Numbered from the stretch's first letter, positions 50,945 through 59,944 are shown. The stretch is DNA of 64,000 bases from Rhodococcus sp040643435 (GCF_040643435.1 NZ_JBEYUH010000004.1:186001-250000), one strand, 5' to 3'. The notes: a model not told the origin generated them from the letters alone. A program made the numbers and translations.

Positions 50945-51691
50945 TCAAGTCTGTCGCAGCGTCCAGTGCCGATCTCCGGACGACCTGCGGGGCCGGCACA
51001 TCTGCGCAGACAGTTCCCGGGCGAACGCGTCGACGGTGCCCGGGCCGATACGGAGATCGGCACCGGGGCGGAAGAGGTACCGGCCGTCGCCCACCACGTC
51101 GAACCATCCGATGTCCGCGACGGGCGTGTATCCAGGATTCGAGTGTCGAAGTATCCGGATGCTGCCGGTGGCCGACCGTTCACGACGCAGCAACCGGCGC
51201 AACGACTCTGCGTGCGTATCGATCGCAGGGCGGCGGATCGCGCCGAGGCCGGTCGGCCCCAGCACGTCGTGACTCGGCGCGCTCCGTGCGGGCTCCCTTC
51301 CCGCGGCCACACGCGGCAGTTGTTCGAGGAGCACATACGGAAGTCGTTCGCTCGTCGTGGTCACGAGACGGATATCTCCTGCCGCGGGGTCCTGACGCGC
51401 GAGGACGGCCCGTTCGCCGTCCACGGCGGCGCGGACGAAGACCTCGGCGGCCGGATCTGTCGAACGGCCGTAGACCTCCACGGCGATCTGCGCGGCCGAC
51501 AGTGTCCGAAGTGCGGCGTCGAGGGCAGGATCGGGGCTCTGGTGCCGCCACGTCCGAGCGGCCTCGAGGTTTGCGAGGTGATCGCCCTCCCACATCGCGG
51601 TGGTGCGGTAGCGCAATGGGAAGGGGAAATCGTCACCGCCCACCGCGGTCCACGACACCAGGAATCTGTCAGGTGTCAGATGCCGGTTCAC
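50945..51691 (-). CDS. ESX secretion-associated protein of the EspG family
   Basis: A 248-residue EspG-like protein, a cytoplasmic chaperone that binds PE-PPE substrates of type VII secretion. Family features are the opening LTPDRFLVSWTAVGGDDFPF, repeated aromatic-rich strands (SIRILRHSNPGYTPVADIGW) and the C-terminal GRYLFRPGADLRIGPGTV. The GTG start overlaps the stop of the PPE-like gene (GTGA), so chaperone and client are made together. No ESX core component genes (EccA-E) are nearby. Confidence 0.75.
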   Translation of the reverse strand: MNRHLTPDRFLVSWTAVGGDDFPFPLRYRTTAMWEGDHLANLEAARTWRHQSPDPALDAALRTLSAAQIAVEVYGRSTDPAAEVFVRAAVDGERAVLARQDPAAGDIRLVTTTSERLPYVLLEQLPRVAAGREPARSAPSHDVLGPTGLGAIRRPAIDTHAESLRRLLRRERSATGSIRILRHSNPGYTPVADIGWFDVVGDGRYLFRPGADLRIGPGTVDAFARELSAQMCRPRRSSGDRHWTLRQT

Positions 51692-52989
51692 AGCGGTCCG
51701 GCTCCCAGTACCGGCGGTGCGGTATCGGGCAGCGAACCGATCAGTTCGTTCCCGTTGTCACCGGTGACGAGATAACTCGCCACACGCTTGTCCTGCTCGT
51801 CGCCGCGCGACGCTGCGGGCGGGATCATGCCCGGCATCATGCCGAACGGGCGGACACCGGCCCCTCGTGTGGTGGCAGTACCGGGTTGGCTCGCGCTACC
51901 GGTGTGCGGGGCAGTCCCCGTGACGAGCGGTGCGGGAGCCGCGAACGGCGACGCACCGCCGGCCGAACCTGCTCCGCTCGAACCTGGTAGTCCGCCTCCG
52001 AGGCCTCCACCCGGCCCGTACGAGGGAGAACCGTACACATGACCGGTCGGGCTGCCGTGTGCTCCGCCCGCAGCCGGGTAGGTCGACGTCGGTGTGGTCG
52101 CCGCGTAACCATCCGAACCGGCACTGCCTGCGGGGCCGCTCTCGTTCATCGCGCTGTCGGTGCCCTCTTCGGGTATCGAGGTGTCCGTACGGTCGACTGC
52201 GTGTGCAGGGGTGAGCTCACCGGGCTGCTGTCGGTTTCCGTTCTGTCCGGGGAATCCGGCGGAGCCGGTAGCGGCTCGAGCGCCGGCGGCATCCGACTCG
52301 CCGTAGCCGTGCGGAGTGTAGGTCTCGGCGGCACGATCCGTGGTGGCCGCATACGGTGAGGGAAGTACCGGGACCGCAGTGCCCGAATCTCGGTAATACG
52401 GTTTGTACAGCGCCTCCATCACGCGTACGGCCTGGGCGCGAACGGCTTCCTCCTGGCGAGCGGCCGCAGCACCTGCGGTCGGATCGAGCGCGTACATCAG
52501 GAGCGAGGTGTTCGCCGAGGGTGGGGGAACGGACGACCGCACGCGCTCGCCGACCTCCGCGGCGATCCGGAGTTTCTCGGAAGTCGCCCGCGCGGCGTCG
52601 GAGAGTTGCTGTGCGGATTCACCGAACAGCAGGGTCGCCTTCGTCGCGGCGTCGGCGGCCGCACCTTCCCAGTGCTGGGAGATGAGCTTGCGGATCATCA
52701 GTGTCCCCCATGCGACCGTGAAGCTGAATCCCTTTCCGAGATCCGCCCATTCGGTAGCCAGAGTGGTCATGGCGACGGGACTGATGCTCTGTGCGAGCCG
52801 GTAGATGGCGGCATGGTCCATGCCATGGAAGTTCTCGAACGCCGCGATGTACTCGGGATCGACTCCCGCGTCGACGCGCGCGGCCAGCATGTCGTAGTTC
52901 GCCTGTCGCCGGGTGACCGAATCGGGGGTCGGCGCGTCGACCCCGAGCGACATCAGTAGCCGGTCGACGACGTTGTCATTCGTGGACAT
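51688..52989 (-). CDS. PPE-like type VII secretion substrate
   Basis: A 433-residue protein. Residues about 1-200 are helical and contain HWEGAAADAA, a W-x-G turn as in WXG100/PPE proteins. The rest is low complexity, rich in Gly, Ser, Ala and Pro (GPGGGLGGGLPGSSGAGSAG), and ends in a conserved-looking DEQDKRVASYLVTGDNG. ATG at 52989 is chosen by the start of helicity; the ribosome site is weak (AAGGGAA about 11 bases upstream). It is coupled to the EspG-like gene. No small PE or WXG100 partner is adjacent, unlike typical pairs. Confidence 0.7.
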   Translation of the reverse strand: MSTNDNVVDRLLMSLGVDAPTPDSVTRRQANYDMLAARVDAGVDPEYIAAFENFHGMDHAAIYRLAQSISPVAMTTLATEWADLGKGFSFTVAWGTLMIRKLISQHWEGAAADAATKATLLFGESAQQLSDAARATSEKLRIAAEVGERVRSSVPPPSANTSLLMYALDPTAGAAAARQEEAVRAQAVRVMEALYKPYYRDSGTAVPVLPSPYAATTDRAAETYTPHGYGESDAAGARAATGSAGFPGQNGNRQQPGELTPAHAVDRTDTSIPEEGTDSAMNESGPAGSAGSDGYAATTPTSTYPAAGGAHGSPTGHVYGSPSYGPGGGLGGGLPGSSGAGSAGGASPFAAPAPLVTGTAPHTGSASQPGTATTRGAGVRPFGMMPGMIPPAASRGDEQDKRVASYLVTGDNGNELIGSLPDTAPPVLGAGPL

Positions 52990-53432
52990 GGAGGACAGTT
53001 CCCTTCCGATGCTCTCGCGTCTCGAGGAGCCGACGGCGGCGCGATATTCCCCTGTCCACGTAGATCCCCCCGATCCGATGGTGGCGACGATGCTAACGCA
53101 CAGTCCCCACCAGGTGCAGGCGCAATCAGGGCGAGCGTGACGCCTTCGGCATCGAGAAGTCGAACTCGCTCGTCGGCTGTTGACAAGCCCCCTACGGCAT
53201 CGCACGATAAGCGAGCGCTTAGAAATGAGCCAGTGCTTGTCGACTCGGTAACGGTGGTCCGGCGCGCGGGCTCCTCGCGACGGCGCAAGCATAGGATCCG
53301 CTGAAGGGAAGATTAGGATATGGCTCTGAAAGAGCCTGCTGTCCAATAATTTTGGATACAGGCTGTTTGGTGGATGAGAAGACGGTCGGCTATACAGTCT
53401 CTGTAGGCCCCGTCACAGCGAGGAGATGACCC
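52990..53432. promoter_or_regulatory. 443-base divergent control region (PPE-like gene / SDR pair)
   Basis: TTGACA (53180-53185) with a weak CACGAT 17 bases on forms a plus-strand promoter candidate. Directly over the expected start is the perfect inverted repeat TAAGCG-AG-CGCTTA (53208-53221), a TetR-like operator. Further on are TCCAA-N5-TTGGA (53342-53356) and TACAG-TCT-CTGTA (53393-53405), the latter 28 bases before the SDR ATG. GAGGAG precedes that ATG. No gene was found in the stretch, and no regulator gene is adjacent. Confidence 0.45.
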
Positions 53433-54194
53433 ATGTCCGTGCTCGACCGCTTTCGTCTCGACGGCCGCGTTGCCATCGTCACCGGCGCCTCTTCGGGCCT
53501 GGGTGTCGCGTTTGCCCGGGGCTTCGCCGAGGCAGGAGCTGACGTCGTACTCGCCGCGCGCCGCGTGGACCGGCTGGAGCAGACCGCAGAACTGGTCCGG
53601 GAAGCCGGACGGCAGGCCGTCACGGTCGAGACCGACATCGCCGATCCCGATCAGGCGCAGCGCATGGTCGATCGGGCGGTCGAACAGTTGGGCCGAGTGG
53701 ATATCCTCATCAACAACGCAGGGATCGGCACAGCCGTCCCCGCCACGAGGGAGACCCCGGAGCAGTTCCGTCAGGTCATCGACGTCAACCTCAACGGATC
53801 ATTCTGGGCCGCACAGGCTGTCGCCCGGGTGATGCAGCCCGGTAGCGCGATCGTCAACATCTCGTCGGTCCTCGGTCTCACCACGGCGGGTCTGCCACAG
53901 GCGGCCTACTCGGCCAGTAAGGCGGGCGTCATCGGACTCACCCGAGATCTGGCGCAGCAGTGGGGATCGAGGAAGGGAATTCGTGTCAACGCCATTGCCC
54001 CCGGTTTCTTCCACACCGAGATGACGGACGAGTACCAGCCCGGATACCTCGAGGCGATGGAGTCGCGAATCATTCTCGGACGCACCGGAAATTCCGAGGA
54101 GATAGCGGCTACCGCCGTGTGGCTGGCGTCGGATGCGTCCGCATACGTGACCGGTCAGACCATCGCTGTCGACGGCGGACTCACCATCACCTGA
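53433..54194 (+). CDS. SDR family oxidoreductase
   Basis: A 253-residue SDR. Cofactor motif VTGASSGLGVAFARG near residue 18, NNAGIGTA near 92, catalytic Ser in VNISSVLG and Tyr/Lys in YSASKAGVIGL. ADVVLAARRVDRL, with Arg after the second strand, suggests NADP(H). The C-terminal GQTIAVDGGLTIT is standard. It is followed after 31 bases by a second, FabG-like SDR on the same strand, so the two probably act in one path, perhaps on hydroxyacyl-CoA or secondary alcohols. Substrate unknown. Confidence 0.85.
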   Translation: MSVLDRFRLDGRVAIVTGASSGLGVAFARGFAEAGADVVLAARRVDRLEQTAELVREAGRQAVTVETDIADPDQAQRMVDRAVEQLGRVDILINNAGIGTAVPATRETPEQFRQVIDVNLNGSFWAAQAVARVMQPGSAIVNISSVLGLTTAGLPQAAYSASKAGVIGLTRDLAQQWGSRKGIRVNAIAPGFFHTEMTDEYQPGYLEAMESRIILGRTGNSEEIAATAVWLASDASAYVTGQTIAVDGGLTIT

Positions 54195-54225
54195 CGACAC
54201 CACCCATCCCTTACGAAGGAACATT

Positions 54226-54984
54226 ATGAGCACACAACCTCGCACTGCCATCGTCACCGGAGCCGCGCGCGGAATCGGCGCTGCCGTCGCAAAGCGTCTC
54301 GCGGGCGACGGCTACCAGGTCGCCGTCCTCGATCTCGACGAGTCAGCTTGTAAAGACACTGTTTCGGCGATCGAGTCGGCCGGAGGCAAGGCGCTTGCTG
54401 TGGGCGCCGATGTCTCGGACGAGAAGTCCGTCGCCGCTGCCGTCGAGAAGGTCGCCGGCGAACTGGGCGAGCCGACCGTCCTGATCAACAACGCCGGCAT
54501 CACCCGCGACAACCTGCTGTTCAAGATGACCGTCGAGGACTGGGACGCTGTCATGAACGTGCACCTGCGTGGCGCTTTCCTCATGACCCGTGCCGTCCAG
54601 GGTTACATGGTCGACGCCAAGTTCGGTCGCATCGTCAACCTGTCGAGCACGTCGGCTCTCGGCAACCGGGGTCAGGTCAATTACTCCGCGGCGAAGGCCG
54701 GCATGCAGGGCTTCACCAAGACCCTCGCGGTCGAACTCGGCAAGTTCGGCGTCACCGCGAACGCCATCGCACCGGGCTTCATCGCAACCGAGATGACCGC
54801 CGCGACCGCCGAGCGTCTCGGTGTGTCGTTCGAGGACTTCAAGACGAACATCGCGTCGAGCATTCCGGTCGGTCGTATCGGCGAGGTCGACGACATCGCC
54901 CACACTGCCTCGTTCCTCGCTTCCGAAGGTGCGGGCTTCGTCTCCGGTCAGGTCATCTATGTGGCGGGTGGCCCGAAGGCCTGA
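54226..54984 (+). CDS. fabG: 3-oxoacyl-ACP reductase-like SDR (FabG family)
   Basis: A 252-residue FabG-type reductase: VTGAARGIGAAVAKRL near residue 11, NNAGITRDNLLFKM near 89 (the FabG N-N-A-G-I-T-R-D motif), Ser in NLSSTSALG and Tyr/Lys in YSAAKAGMQG. Reduces beta-ketoacyl thioesters with NAD(P)H. Asp after the second strand (AVLDLDES) suggests NAD(H), so a beta-oxidation-like role is possible instead of fatty acid synthesis. AAGGAA lies before the ATG. Confidence 0.85.
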   Translation: MSTQPRTAIVTGAARGIGAAVAKRLAGDGYQVAVLDLDESACKDTVSAIESAGGKALAVGADVSDEKSVAAAVEKVAGELGEPTVLINNAGITRDNLLFKMTVEDWDAVMNVHLRGAFLMTRAVQGYMVDAKFGRIVNLSSTSALGNRGQVNYSAAKAGMQGFTKTLAVELGKFGVTANAIAPGFIATEMTAATAERLGVSFEDFKTNIASSIPVGRIGEVDDIAHTASFLASEGAGFVSGQVIYVAGGPKA

Positions 54985-55105
54985 GCTTCCTCAGTACTGC
55001 TGTGGCGTCGCGTCGTCCCGATCCGGAGCGCGGCGCCACAGTCGTTTCATCGGTGTCACTCGGAATGGCCCCCGGGTGTCGGTCGTTGTGCTTACTGTTC
55101 CGGGC

Positions 55106-55318
55106 ATGAGCGAGAAGGTGAAGGGGCCCGAGTCGTATTTTCCGTCGATCGAGCAGAAGTACGGTCGCCCGATCGAGGAGTGGAAGGACATGATCCGCGC
55201 GTCGGATCTCGGCAAGCACATGGAGCTGGTGAACTGGCTCAAAGAGGAACACGGGATGGGTCACGGGCACGCCAACGCGCTCGTGGCGCATACCTTGAAG
55301 GAGCGCAGGGCCGACTGA
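55106..55318 (+). CDS. DUF4287 domain-containing small protein
   Basis: A 70-residue protein: FPSIEQKYGRPIEEWKDMIR, then LGKHMELVNWLKEEHGMGHG and HANALVAHTLKE. This is the DUF4287 pattern (S-I-E-x-K-x-G, then W-L-K-x-x-H-G-x-G-H-x-x-A). It is a helical, soluble protein of unknown function, common in actinobacteria. ATG at 55106 gives the natural N-terminus. Convergent with the kinase gene, three bases apart. Confidence 0.8.
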   Translation: MSEKVKGPESYFPSIEQKYGRPIEEWKDMIRASDLGKHMELVNWLKEEHGMGHGHANALVAHTLKERRAD

Positions 55319-55320
55319 CG

Positions 55321-56631
55321 TCAGCTTCCGTTGCCGTTACCGCGGTTGCTGTTGCCGTTGCCATTGTTGCCGTTCCCGTTGGTGCTGTTGCCGTTCCTGT
55401 TCCCGTTCCCGTTCCCGTTGTTGCTTCCGGCATTGCCGTTGCCGCTGTTTCCACGGGAATCGGGTTCGGTCGATTCGGGTCGCGCGACCACCGGAGGGAT
55501 CGCCGGTATCTCGGCCGGGGCGCTTGCCGGAACAGGCACCGCTTCGGGAGACGGTGACGCGTCGGTGGTAACCGTAACCCGCTCCGGTAGCGACGCATAG
55601 GTACCGGGTGTACGCGTCTCCGGTACCACCGCGGGCGCGGAGGCGGTATCTCGCCCGAGCCCCAGCACGAGACCTCCCACGACAATCGCGCCGACAAGTG
55701 TCGTGCCCGTCGCGAGGAGGGCTCGGTGGAGTCGGTCCGCGCGATCACGTGCGGGGACGGCGGTGGAAAGCGGTGCGGTGACGACGCCGCTCACAGAAAG
55801 ACGGGTTGTCGCCGCGCCGGGGTCGTCGGCGGCGTGCAGCGCCGCCAGCATCTCCCGCGCGCTTCCGAATCGGTCGGAAGGGTCACGCGCCATTGCCCGT
55901 TCGATCACGGCGAGCAGCCCGGGAGGAGCGTGCGGGCACAAGTCGGAAAGCGGTGGTGGCTGTTCGTGGGTGATTGCCCGTGCCAGTGCGAGGATGTTGT
56001 CGCCGGAGAACGGTCGTCGTCCACACAGCGCCTCGTAGCCGACCACCCCGAGAGCGTAGAGATCGTCCGACACGGACGCGGGGTGTCCTGTGATGCGGCC
56101 GGGGCTCAGATAGGCGACGGTTCCCACAAGTTCGCCGGTGCCGGTGAGGTCGTCGCCGCCCATCTTCGCAATGCCGAAGTCGGCAACCTTGATGTGACCG
56201 TTCTCCGAAACGAGTAGGTTCGCCGGTTTGATGTCCCGGTGGAGGATCCCGGATTCGTGGGCGGCGACGAGAGCTTCGAGGACGGCGACGAGGACGGTGC
56301 GCACCCGAGCGACGGGGATTGAGCCGCAAGCGATGTCGTGTGCGAGCGTGCGTCCCGGGAGTCGCTCCATGACGATGTAGGGACGTCCGTCGTACTCGCC
56401 GGTGTCATAGACGGTGACGATGTGGGGGTGGCTCAGCACCGCGGCCGCTCGCGCCTCGAGGTCGAAGCGACGCCGCGCGTCCGGTCGGCGGCCGATCTCT
56501 CGTCGCAGCAGTTTGACCGCTACCGGCCGGTGGAGTCGGGTGTCCCAACCGGCGTAGATCTCCCCGGTGGCGCCCACGCCGAGCAGGCCGCTCAGCTCGT
56601 AGCGGCCGCCGAGGTGGTTGTGGACGGTCAC
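55321..56631 (-). CDS. serine/threonine protein kinase with single TM segment and Asn-Gly repeat tail
   Basis: A 436-residue Hanks-type kinase. Gly loop GVGATGEIYAG (18-28), Lys40 (VAVKLLR), catalytic loop ILHRDIKPANLLV and DFGIAK are present. The activation segment ends in YLSPGR where Y-x-S-P-E is expected, so the APE glutamate is replaced by Gly. A membrane segment (LLATGTTLVGAIVVGGLVLG) near 300-320 leads to an outside Pro/Ala/Thr region and a final 42-residue run rich in Asn and Gly. GTG at 56631 starts the kinase core; no PASTA domains are seen. Convergent with the DUF4287 gene. Confidence 0.85.
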   Translation of the reverse strand: MTVHNHLGGRYELSGLLGVGATGEIYAGWDTRLHRPVAVKLLRREIGRRPDARRRFDLEARAAAVLSHPHIVTVYDTGEYDGRPYIVMERLPGRTLAHDIACGSIPVARVRTVLVAVLEALVAAHESGILHRDIKPANLLVSENGHIKVADFGIAKMGGDDLTGTGELVGTVAYLSPGRITGHPASVSDDLYALGVVGYEALCGRRPFSGDNILALARAITHEQPPPLSDLCPHAPPGLLAVIERAMARDPSDRFGSAREMLAALHAADDPGAATTRLSVSGVVTAPLSTAVPARDRADRLHRALLATGTTLVGAIVVGGLVLGLGRDTASAPAVVPETRTPGTYASLPERVTVTTDASPSPEAVPVPASAPAEIPAIPPVVARPESTEPDSRGNSGNGNAGSNNGNGNGNRNGNSTNGNGNNGNGNSNRGNGNGS

Positions 56632-56789
56632 AGATCGACGGTAGCCGCTCGACGGTCGAACAAAACTCCATATGCCTTCGTGCGGCGGCGTCGGTCCGTG
56701 TTTCACCTACGATCTTGATTGCTTGCCAGTAACGTCCTGGTAATCCGCGCCGATCTCACGCTGTGAGAACGAAGCTGCCGGAGGGCGGA

Positions 56790-57656
56790 ATGAAGACGAT
56801 AGTGAGGGCCGGAATCGTCGCCGGCGTGGCAGCTGTATCCATGGTGTGGCCGGTGACTGCGATGAGCGATCCCGGCGCGGATCAGGGGGTCCGATACGTC
56901 GCACTCGGCGACTCGCGCGCCGCCGGACCCTATCTCGACGCCGCCGCCATGATCGGAGGATGCGCCCGCGCCGACGCGGGATATCCGAACCTCGTCGCAG
57001 GATCGCTGCAGGCTGCTCCCTTCGTGAATGTCGCGTGCGCAGGTGCGCGCTCCGAGAACGTAACCTCCGTTCCGCAGCAGACCTCCACGGGACCTGTGCC
57101 GCCACAGGTCGAGTCGCTCACCCCGGACACGGACCTCGTCACACTGAGCATCGGCGGCAACGACATTCGGTGGTCGGATATCGTCTCGTCGTGCTACACA
57201 GAACTTCCTGGTGGTGATGCGCACTGCCGCACCGATCCGGGCACCACGTCGCGTATGGATACCGCACTGGCGTCGCTCGGACCGAAAGTCACCGCTACCC
57301 TCGCCACCATTCAGCAACGCGCACCTCGCGCGCGGGTCATGCTCGTCGGACACGGTGGTGTCTTCGGCAACCGGGGTTGCTGGCCCAGCATCCCCACCAG
57401 CGACGCCGACGCGGTGTTCGTCACGAATTTCTTCTCTCGCATGAATCGTGTGCTCGCCGGTTCGGCTTCTGCGGCCGGGGCCGAGTTCGTCGACGTCACG
57501 GTCGGCATGCAAGGACACGACGCGTGTGCGCCTTCCGAACAGCGCTGGTACGAGGGGCGCCAGTCGCTGTCGCTCGCAAGACCGCTGCACCCTACCGCCG
57601 CGGGCATGCGACACATGGCGGAGCGGGTGACGGCCGCCTGGTACGGCCGCCGGTAG
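56790..57656 (+). CDS. secreted SGNH-family lipase/esterase
   Basis: A 288-residue exported hydrolase. A signal peptide (MKTIVRAGIVAGVAAVSMVW, cut after about residue 30) is followed by block I YVALGDSRAAGPYL (Ser nucleophile), block II VNVACAGARSENV, block III LSIGGND and block V LHPTAAGM with the catalytic His. Six or more Cys suggest disulfides in the exported protein. GGAGGG lies just upstream of the ATG. It resembles actinobacterial secreted GDSL lipases. Divergent from the kinase gene. Confidence 0.88.
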   Translation: MKTIVRAGIVAGVAAVSMVWPVTAMSDPGADQGVRYVALGDSRAAGPYLDAAAMIGGCARADAGYPNLVAGSLQAAPFVNVACAGARSENVTSVPQQTSTGPVPPQVESLTPDTDLVTLSIGGNDIRWSDIVSSCYTELPGGDAHCRTDPGTTSRMDTALASLGPKVTATLATIQQRAPRARVMLVGHGGVFGNRGCWPSIPTSDADAVFVTNFFSRMNRVLAGSASAAGAEFVDVTVGMQGHDACAPSEQRWYEGRQSLSLARPLHPTAAGMRHMAERVTAAWYGRR

Positions 57657-57788
57657 GCGCCGAGAGTCGCCGAGCGGGCCCTGCACGTTTCAACCACGAC
57701 ACTCGCCGGACACGACTGCGAAAAGGTGGAATGCTGCACTGCACGGCGTGTGTACATCCGTCGAACCGGTCCTGCGCGGGAGGCCCTG

Positions 57789-59201
57789 ATGACGATCCAC
57801 CGACAACGTCTCGGCGGCACGAGTTACGAGTTCGACGGTCTCGTCGAGCTGCTCGCCAAAGCATCGCCACAACGTTCGGGTGACGAACTCGCCGGTTGCG
57901 CGGCTGCTTCCGAAGAAGAACGCGCCGCCGCGCAGACAGCCCTCGCAGACCTTCCGCTGACCACATTCCTGACCGAAGCAGTCGTGCCGTACGAGACCGA
58001 CGAAGTGACGAGGCTGATCGTCGACACCCACGACGCGACGGCGTTCGCACCGGTGTCGCACATGACCGTCGGGGAGATGCGCGATCACCTGTTGGCGGTC
58101 GCCGCCGGCCCGGATTCGGCCGACGTGCTCGCCACGCTCGCGCCGGGCCTCACTCCGGAGATGGTGGCGGCGGTCAGCAAGATCATGCGGAATCAGGATC
58201 TGATCGCGGTGTCCCGCGCGGCGACGGTCGTCAGCGCGTTCCGCACCACCATCGGATTACCCGGCCGGCTGGCGACGCGACTGCAACCGAACCACCCTGT
58301 CGACGATCCGCGCGGCGTCGCTGCCTCGGTCCTCGACGGCCTGCTGATGGGATGCGGCGACGCCGTGGTGGGCATCAACCCGGCGAGCGATTCGCCGCAC
58401 GCCGTCGCCGACCTGCTCCTTCTGCTCGACGAGATCCGTCAGCGGTTCGACATCCCCACCCAGTCGTGTGTGCTCACCCATGTCACCACCACGATCGACT
58501 TGATCGGGGCGGGGGCACCCGTCGATCTCGTGTTCCAGTCCATCGCGGGCACCGAAGGCGCGAACCGCAGTTTCGGCGTGAACCTCGAGGTGCTGCGGGA
58601 GGGTAACGAGGCCGGCAGGTCGCTGCGCCGGGGAACCGTGGGGGAGAACGTCATGTACTTCGAGACCGGGCAGGGCTCGGCGCTGTCGTCCGGGACGCAC
58701 CTCGGCACCGGAGACAGACCGGTCGATCAGCAAACTCTCGAAGCCCGCGCGTACGGCGTTGCGCGCGCATTCGATCCACTCCTCGTCAACACGGTGGTCG
58801 GGTTCATCGGCCCGGAATATCTCTACGACGGCAAGCAGATCATCCGTGCGGGCCTCGAAGACCAGTTCTGCGGGAAACTCCTCGGCCTGCCGATGGGTGT
58901 GGACGTCTGCTACACGAACCACGCCGAGGCCGATCAAGACGACATGGACACCCTGCTCACCCTGCTCGCGGTCGCGGGGACAGCGTTCGTCATCACCGTG
59001 CCGGGCGCCGACGACGTGATGCTCGGATACCAGTCGTTGTCGTTCCACGATGCGCTCTACGTGCGGCAGGCCGCGAACCTGCGACCGGCACCGGAGTTCG
59101 AGGACTGGCTGCGCAGGCAGGGCATGGCAGACGATGCCGGCCGAGTCCTGCCCGTGGACGTCGGAACCTCTCCTCTCCGCGCGCTCGGAGGTGCCCTGTG
59201 A
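57789..59201 (+). CDS. eutB: ethanolamine ammonia-lyase large subunit
   Basis: A 470-residue adenosylcobalamin-dependent lyase subunit that converts ethanolamine to acetaldehyde and ammonia with EutC. Conserved stretches include MGCGDAVVGINPASDS (near 195), LTHVTTTIDLIGAGAPVDLV, FQSIAGTEGANRSFGVNL and GLPMGVDVCYTNHAEADQDD. Length matches the family. GGGAGG before the ATG is a good ribosome site. GTGA overlap with eutC. No eutA reactivase, ethanolamine permease or cobalamin riboswitch was found next to it. Confidence 0.94.
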   Translation: MTIHRQRLGGTSYEFDGLVELLAKASPQRSGDELAGCAAASEEERAAAQTALADLPLTTFLTEAVVPYETDEVTRLIVDTHDATAFAPVSHMTVGEMRDHLLAVAAGPDSADVLATLAPGLTPEMVAAVSKIMRNQDLIAVSRAATVVSAFRTTIGLPGRLATRLQPNHPVDDPRGVAASVLDGLLMGCGDAVVGINPASDSPHAVADLLLLLDEIRQRFDIPTQSCVLTHVTTTIDLIGAGAPVDLVFQSIAGTEGANRSFGVNLEVLREGNEAGRSLRRGTVGENVMYFETGQGSALSSGTHLGTGDRPVDQQTLEARAYGVARAFDPLLVNTVVGFIGPEYLYDGKQIIRAGLEDQFCGKLLGLPMGVDVCYTNHAEADQDDMDTLLTLLAVAGTAFVITVPGADDVMLGYQSLSFHDALYVRQAANLRPAPEFEDWLRRQGMADDAGRVLPVDVGTSPLRALGGAL

Positions 59202-59944
59202 GCGAGCTCTGGGACGAACTGCGACGTCACACCCAGGCACGCATCGGGCTGGGACGCGCGGGGAACGGAGTTCCCACTCGACGTCATCTGGATTTCGTGA
59301 CGGCGCATGCCGAAGCCCGCGACGCCGTGCACGTCTCGCTCGACGTTCCCGCTCTGGCCGATCGGGTTCGCGGTCTGGGCCTCGGCGAACCACTGATCGT
59401 GGAGAGCGCAGCGGGGGATCGCAGTACTTATCTGCGTCGCCCGGACCTCGGTCGGCAACTCGCCGAAGGTACAACGCTCCCGCGTACCGACGCCGATCTC
59501 GGTATCGCGCTGTGCGACGGGTTGTCGTCCACGGCCCTGGACGCACACGGTGCCGATCTGCTCGCTGCCATCCGCGCCGCGTTGCCGGGCCTGACGATGG
59601 CACCCCCGGTGATCGCGACACAAGCTCGCGTGGCACTGGGCGACCAGATCGGCGAACAACTCCGTGTCACAACGATGCTCGTGGTAATCGGAGAGCGCCC
59701 CGGCCTCTCGGTGGCGGACAGCGTCGGTGTATACCTGACGCACCACCCGAGGCCGGGACGTAGTGACGCCGAACGTAACTGCGTGTCGAACATCCACCCG
59801 CCGGGCGGGATGACCTACGACCATGCCGCGCGCGTCATCGCGGCGCTCGTCGACGGCGCGCGGCAGTTGGGGGCGTCGGGGGTGGCGCTGAAGGACACCT
59901 CGCGGGACCCCGCGTTGAGTCGGACGGACCAGAAGGAGCTGTAG
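59198..59944 (+). CDS. eutC: ethanolamine ammonia-lyase small subunit
   Basis: A 248-residue EutC: TQARIGLGRAGNGVPTRRHL at the start, IALCDGLSSTALDAHGADLL, VVIGERPGLSVADSVGVYLT and RNCVSNIHPPGGMTYDHAA. It completes the cobalamin-binding site with EutB. GTG overlaps the eutB stop. Convergent with the hypothetical gene at 60136; between them a 12-bp palindrome CTATCGCGATAG lies at 60015-60026. Confidence 0.93.
   Translation: MSELWDELRRHTQARIGLGRAGNGVPTRRHLDFVTAHAEARDAVHVSLDVPALADRVRGLGLGEPLIVESAAGDRSTYLRRPDLGRQLAEGTTLPRTDADLGIALCDGLSSTALDAHGADLLAAIRAALPGLTMAPPVIATQARVALGDQIGEQLRVTTMLVVIGERPGLSVADSVGVYLTHHPRPGRSDAERNCVSNIHPPGGMTYDHAARVIAALVDGARQLGASGVALKDTSRDPALSRTDQKEL

Noticed and set aside
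55321..55450. Short tandem repeats considered as a CRISPR array or a DNA satellite
   Set aside because: The repeats are in frame and encode the Asn-Gly tail of the kinase; there are no spacers of constant length.
57657..57788. Cobalamin riboswitch before eutB
   Set aside because: No B12-box-like segment or suitable stems were found by eye, and the space is short for one. A covariance-model search would settle it.
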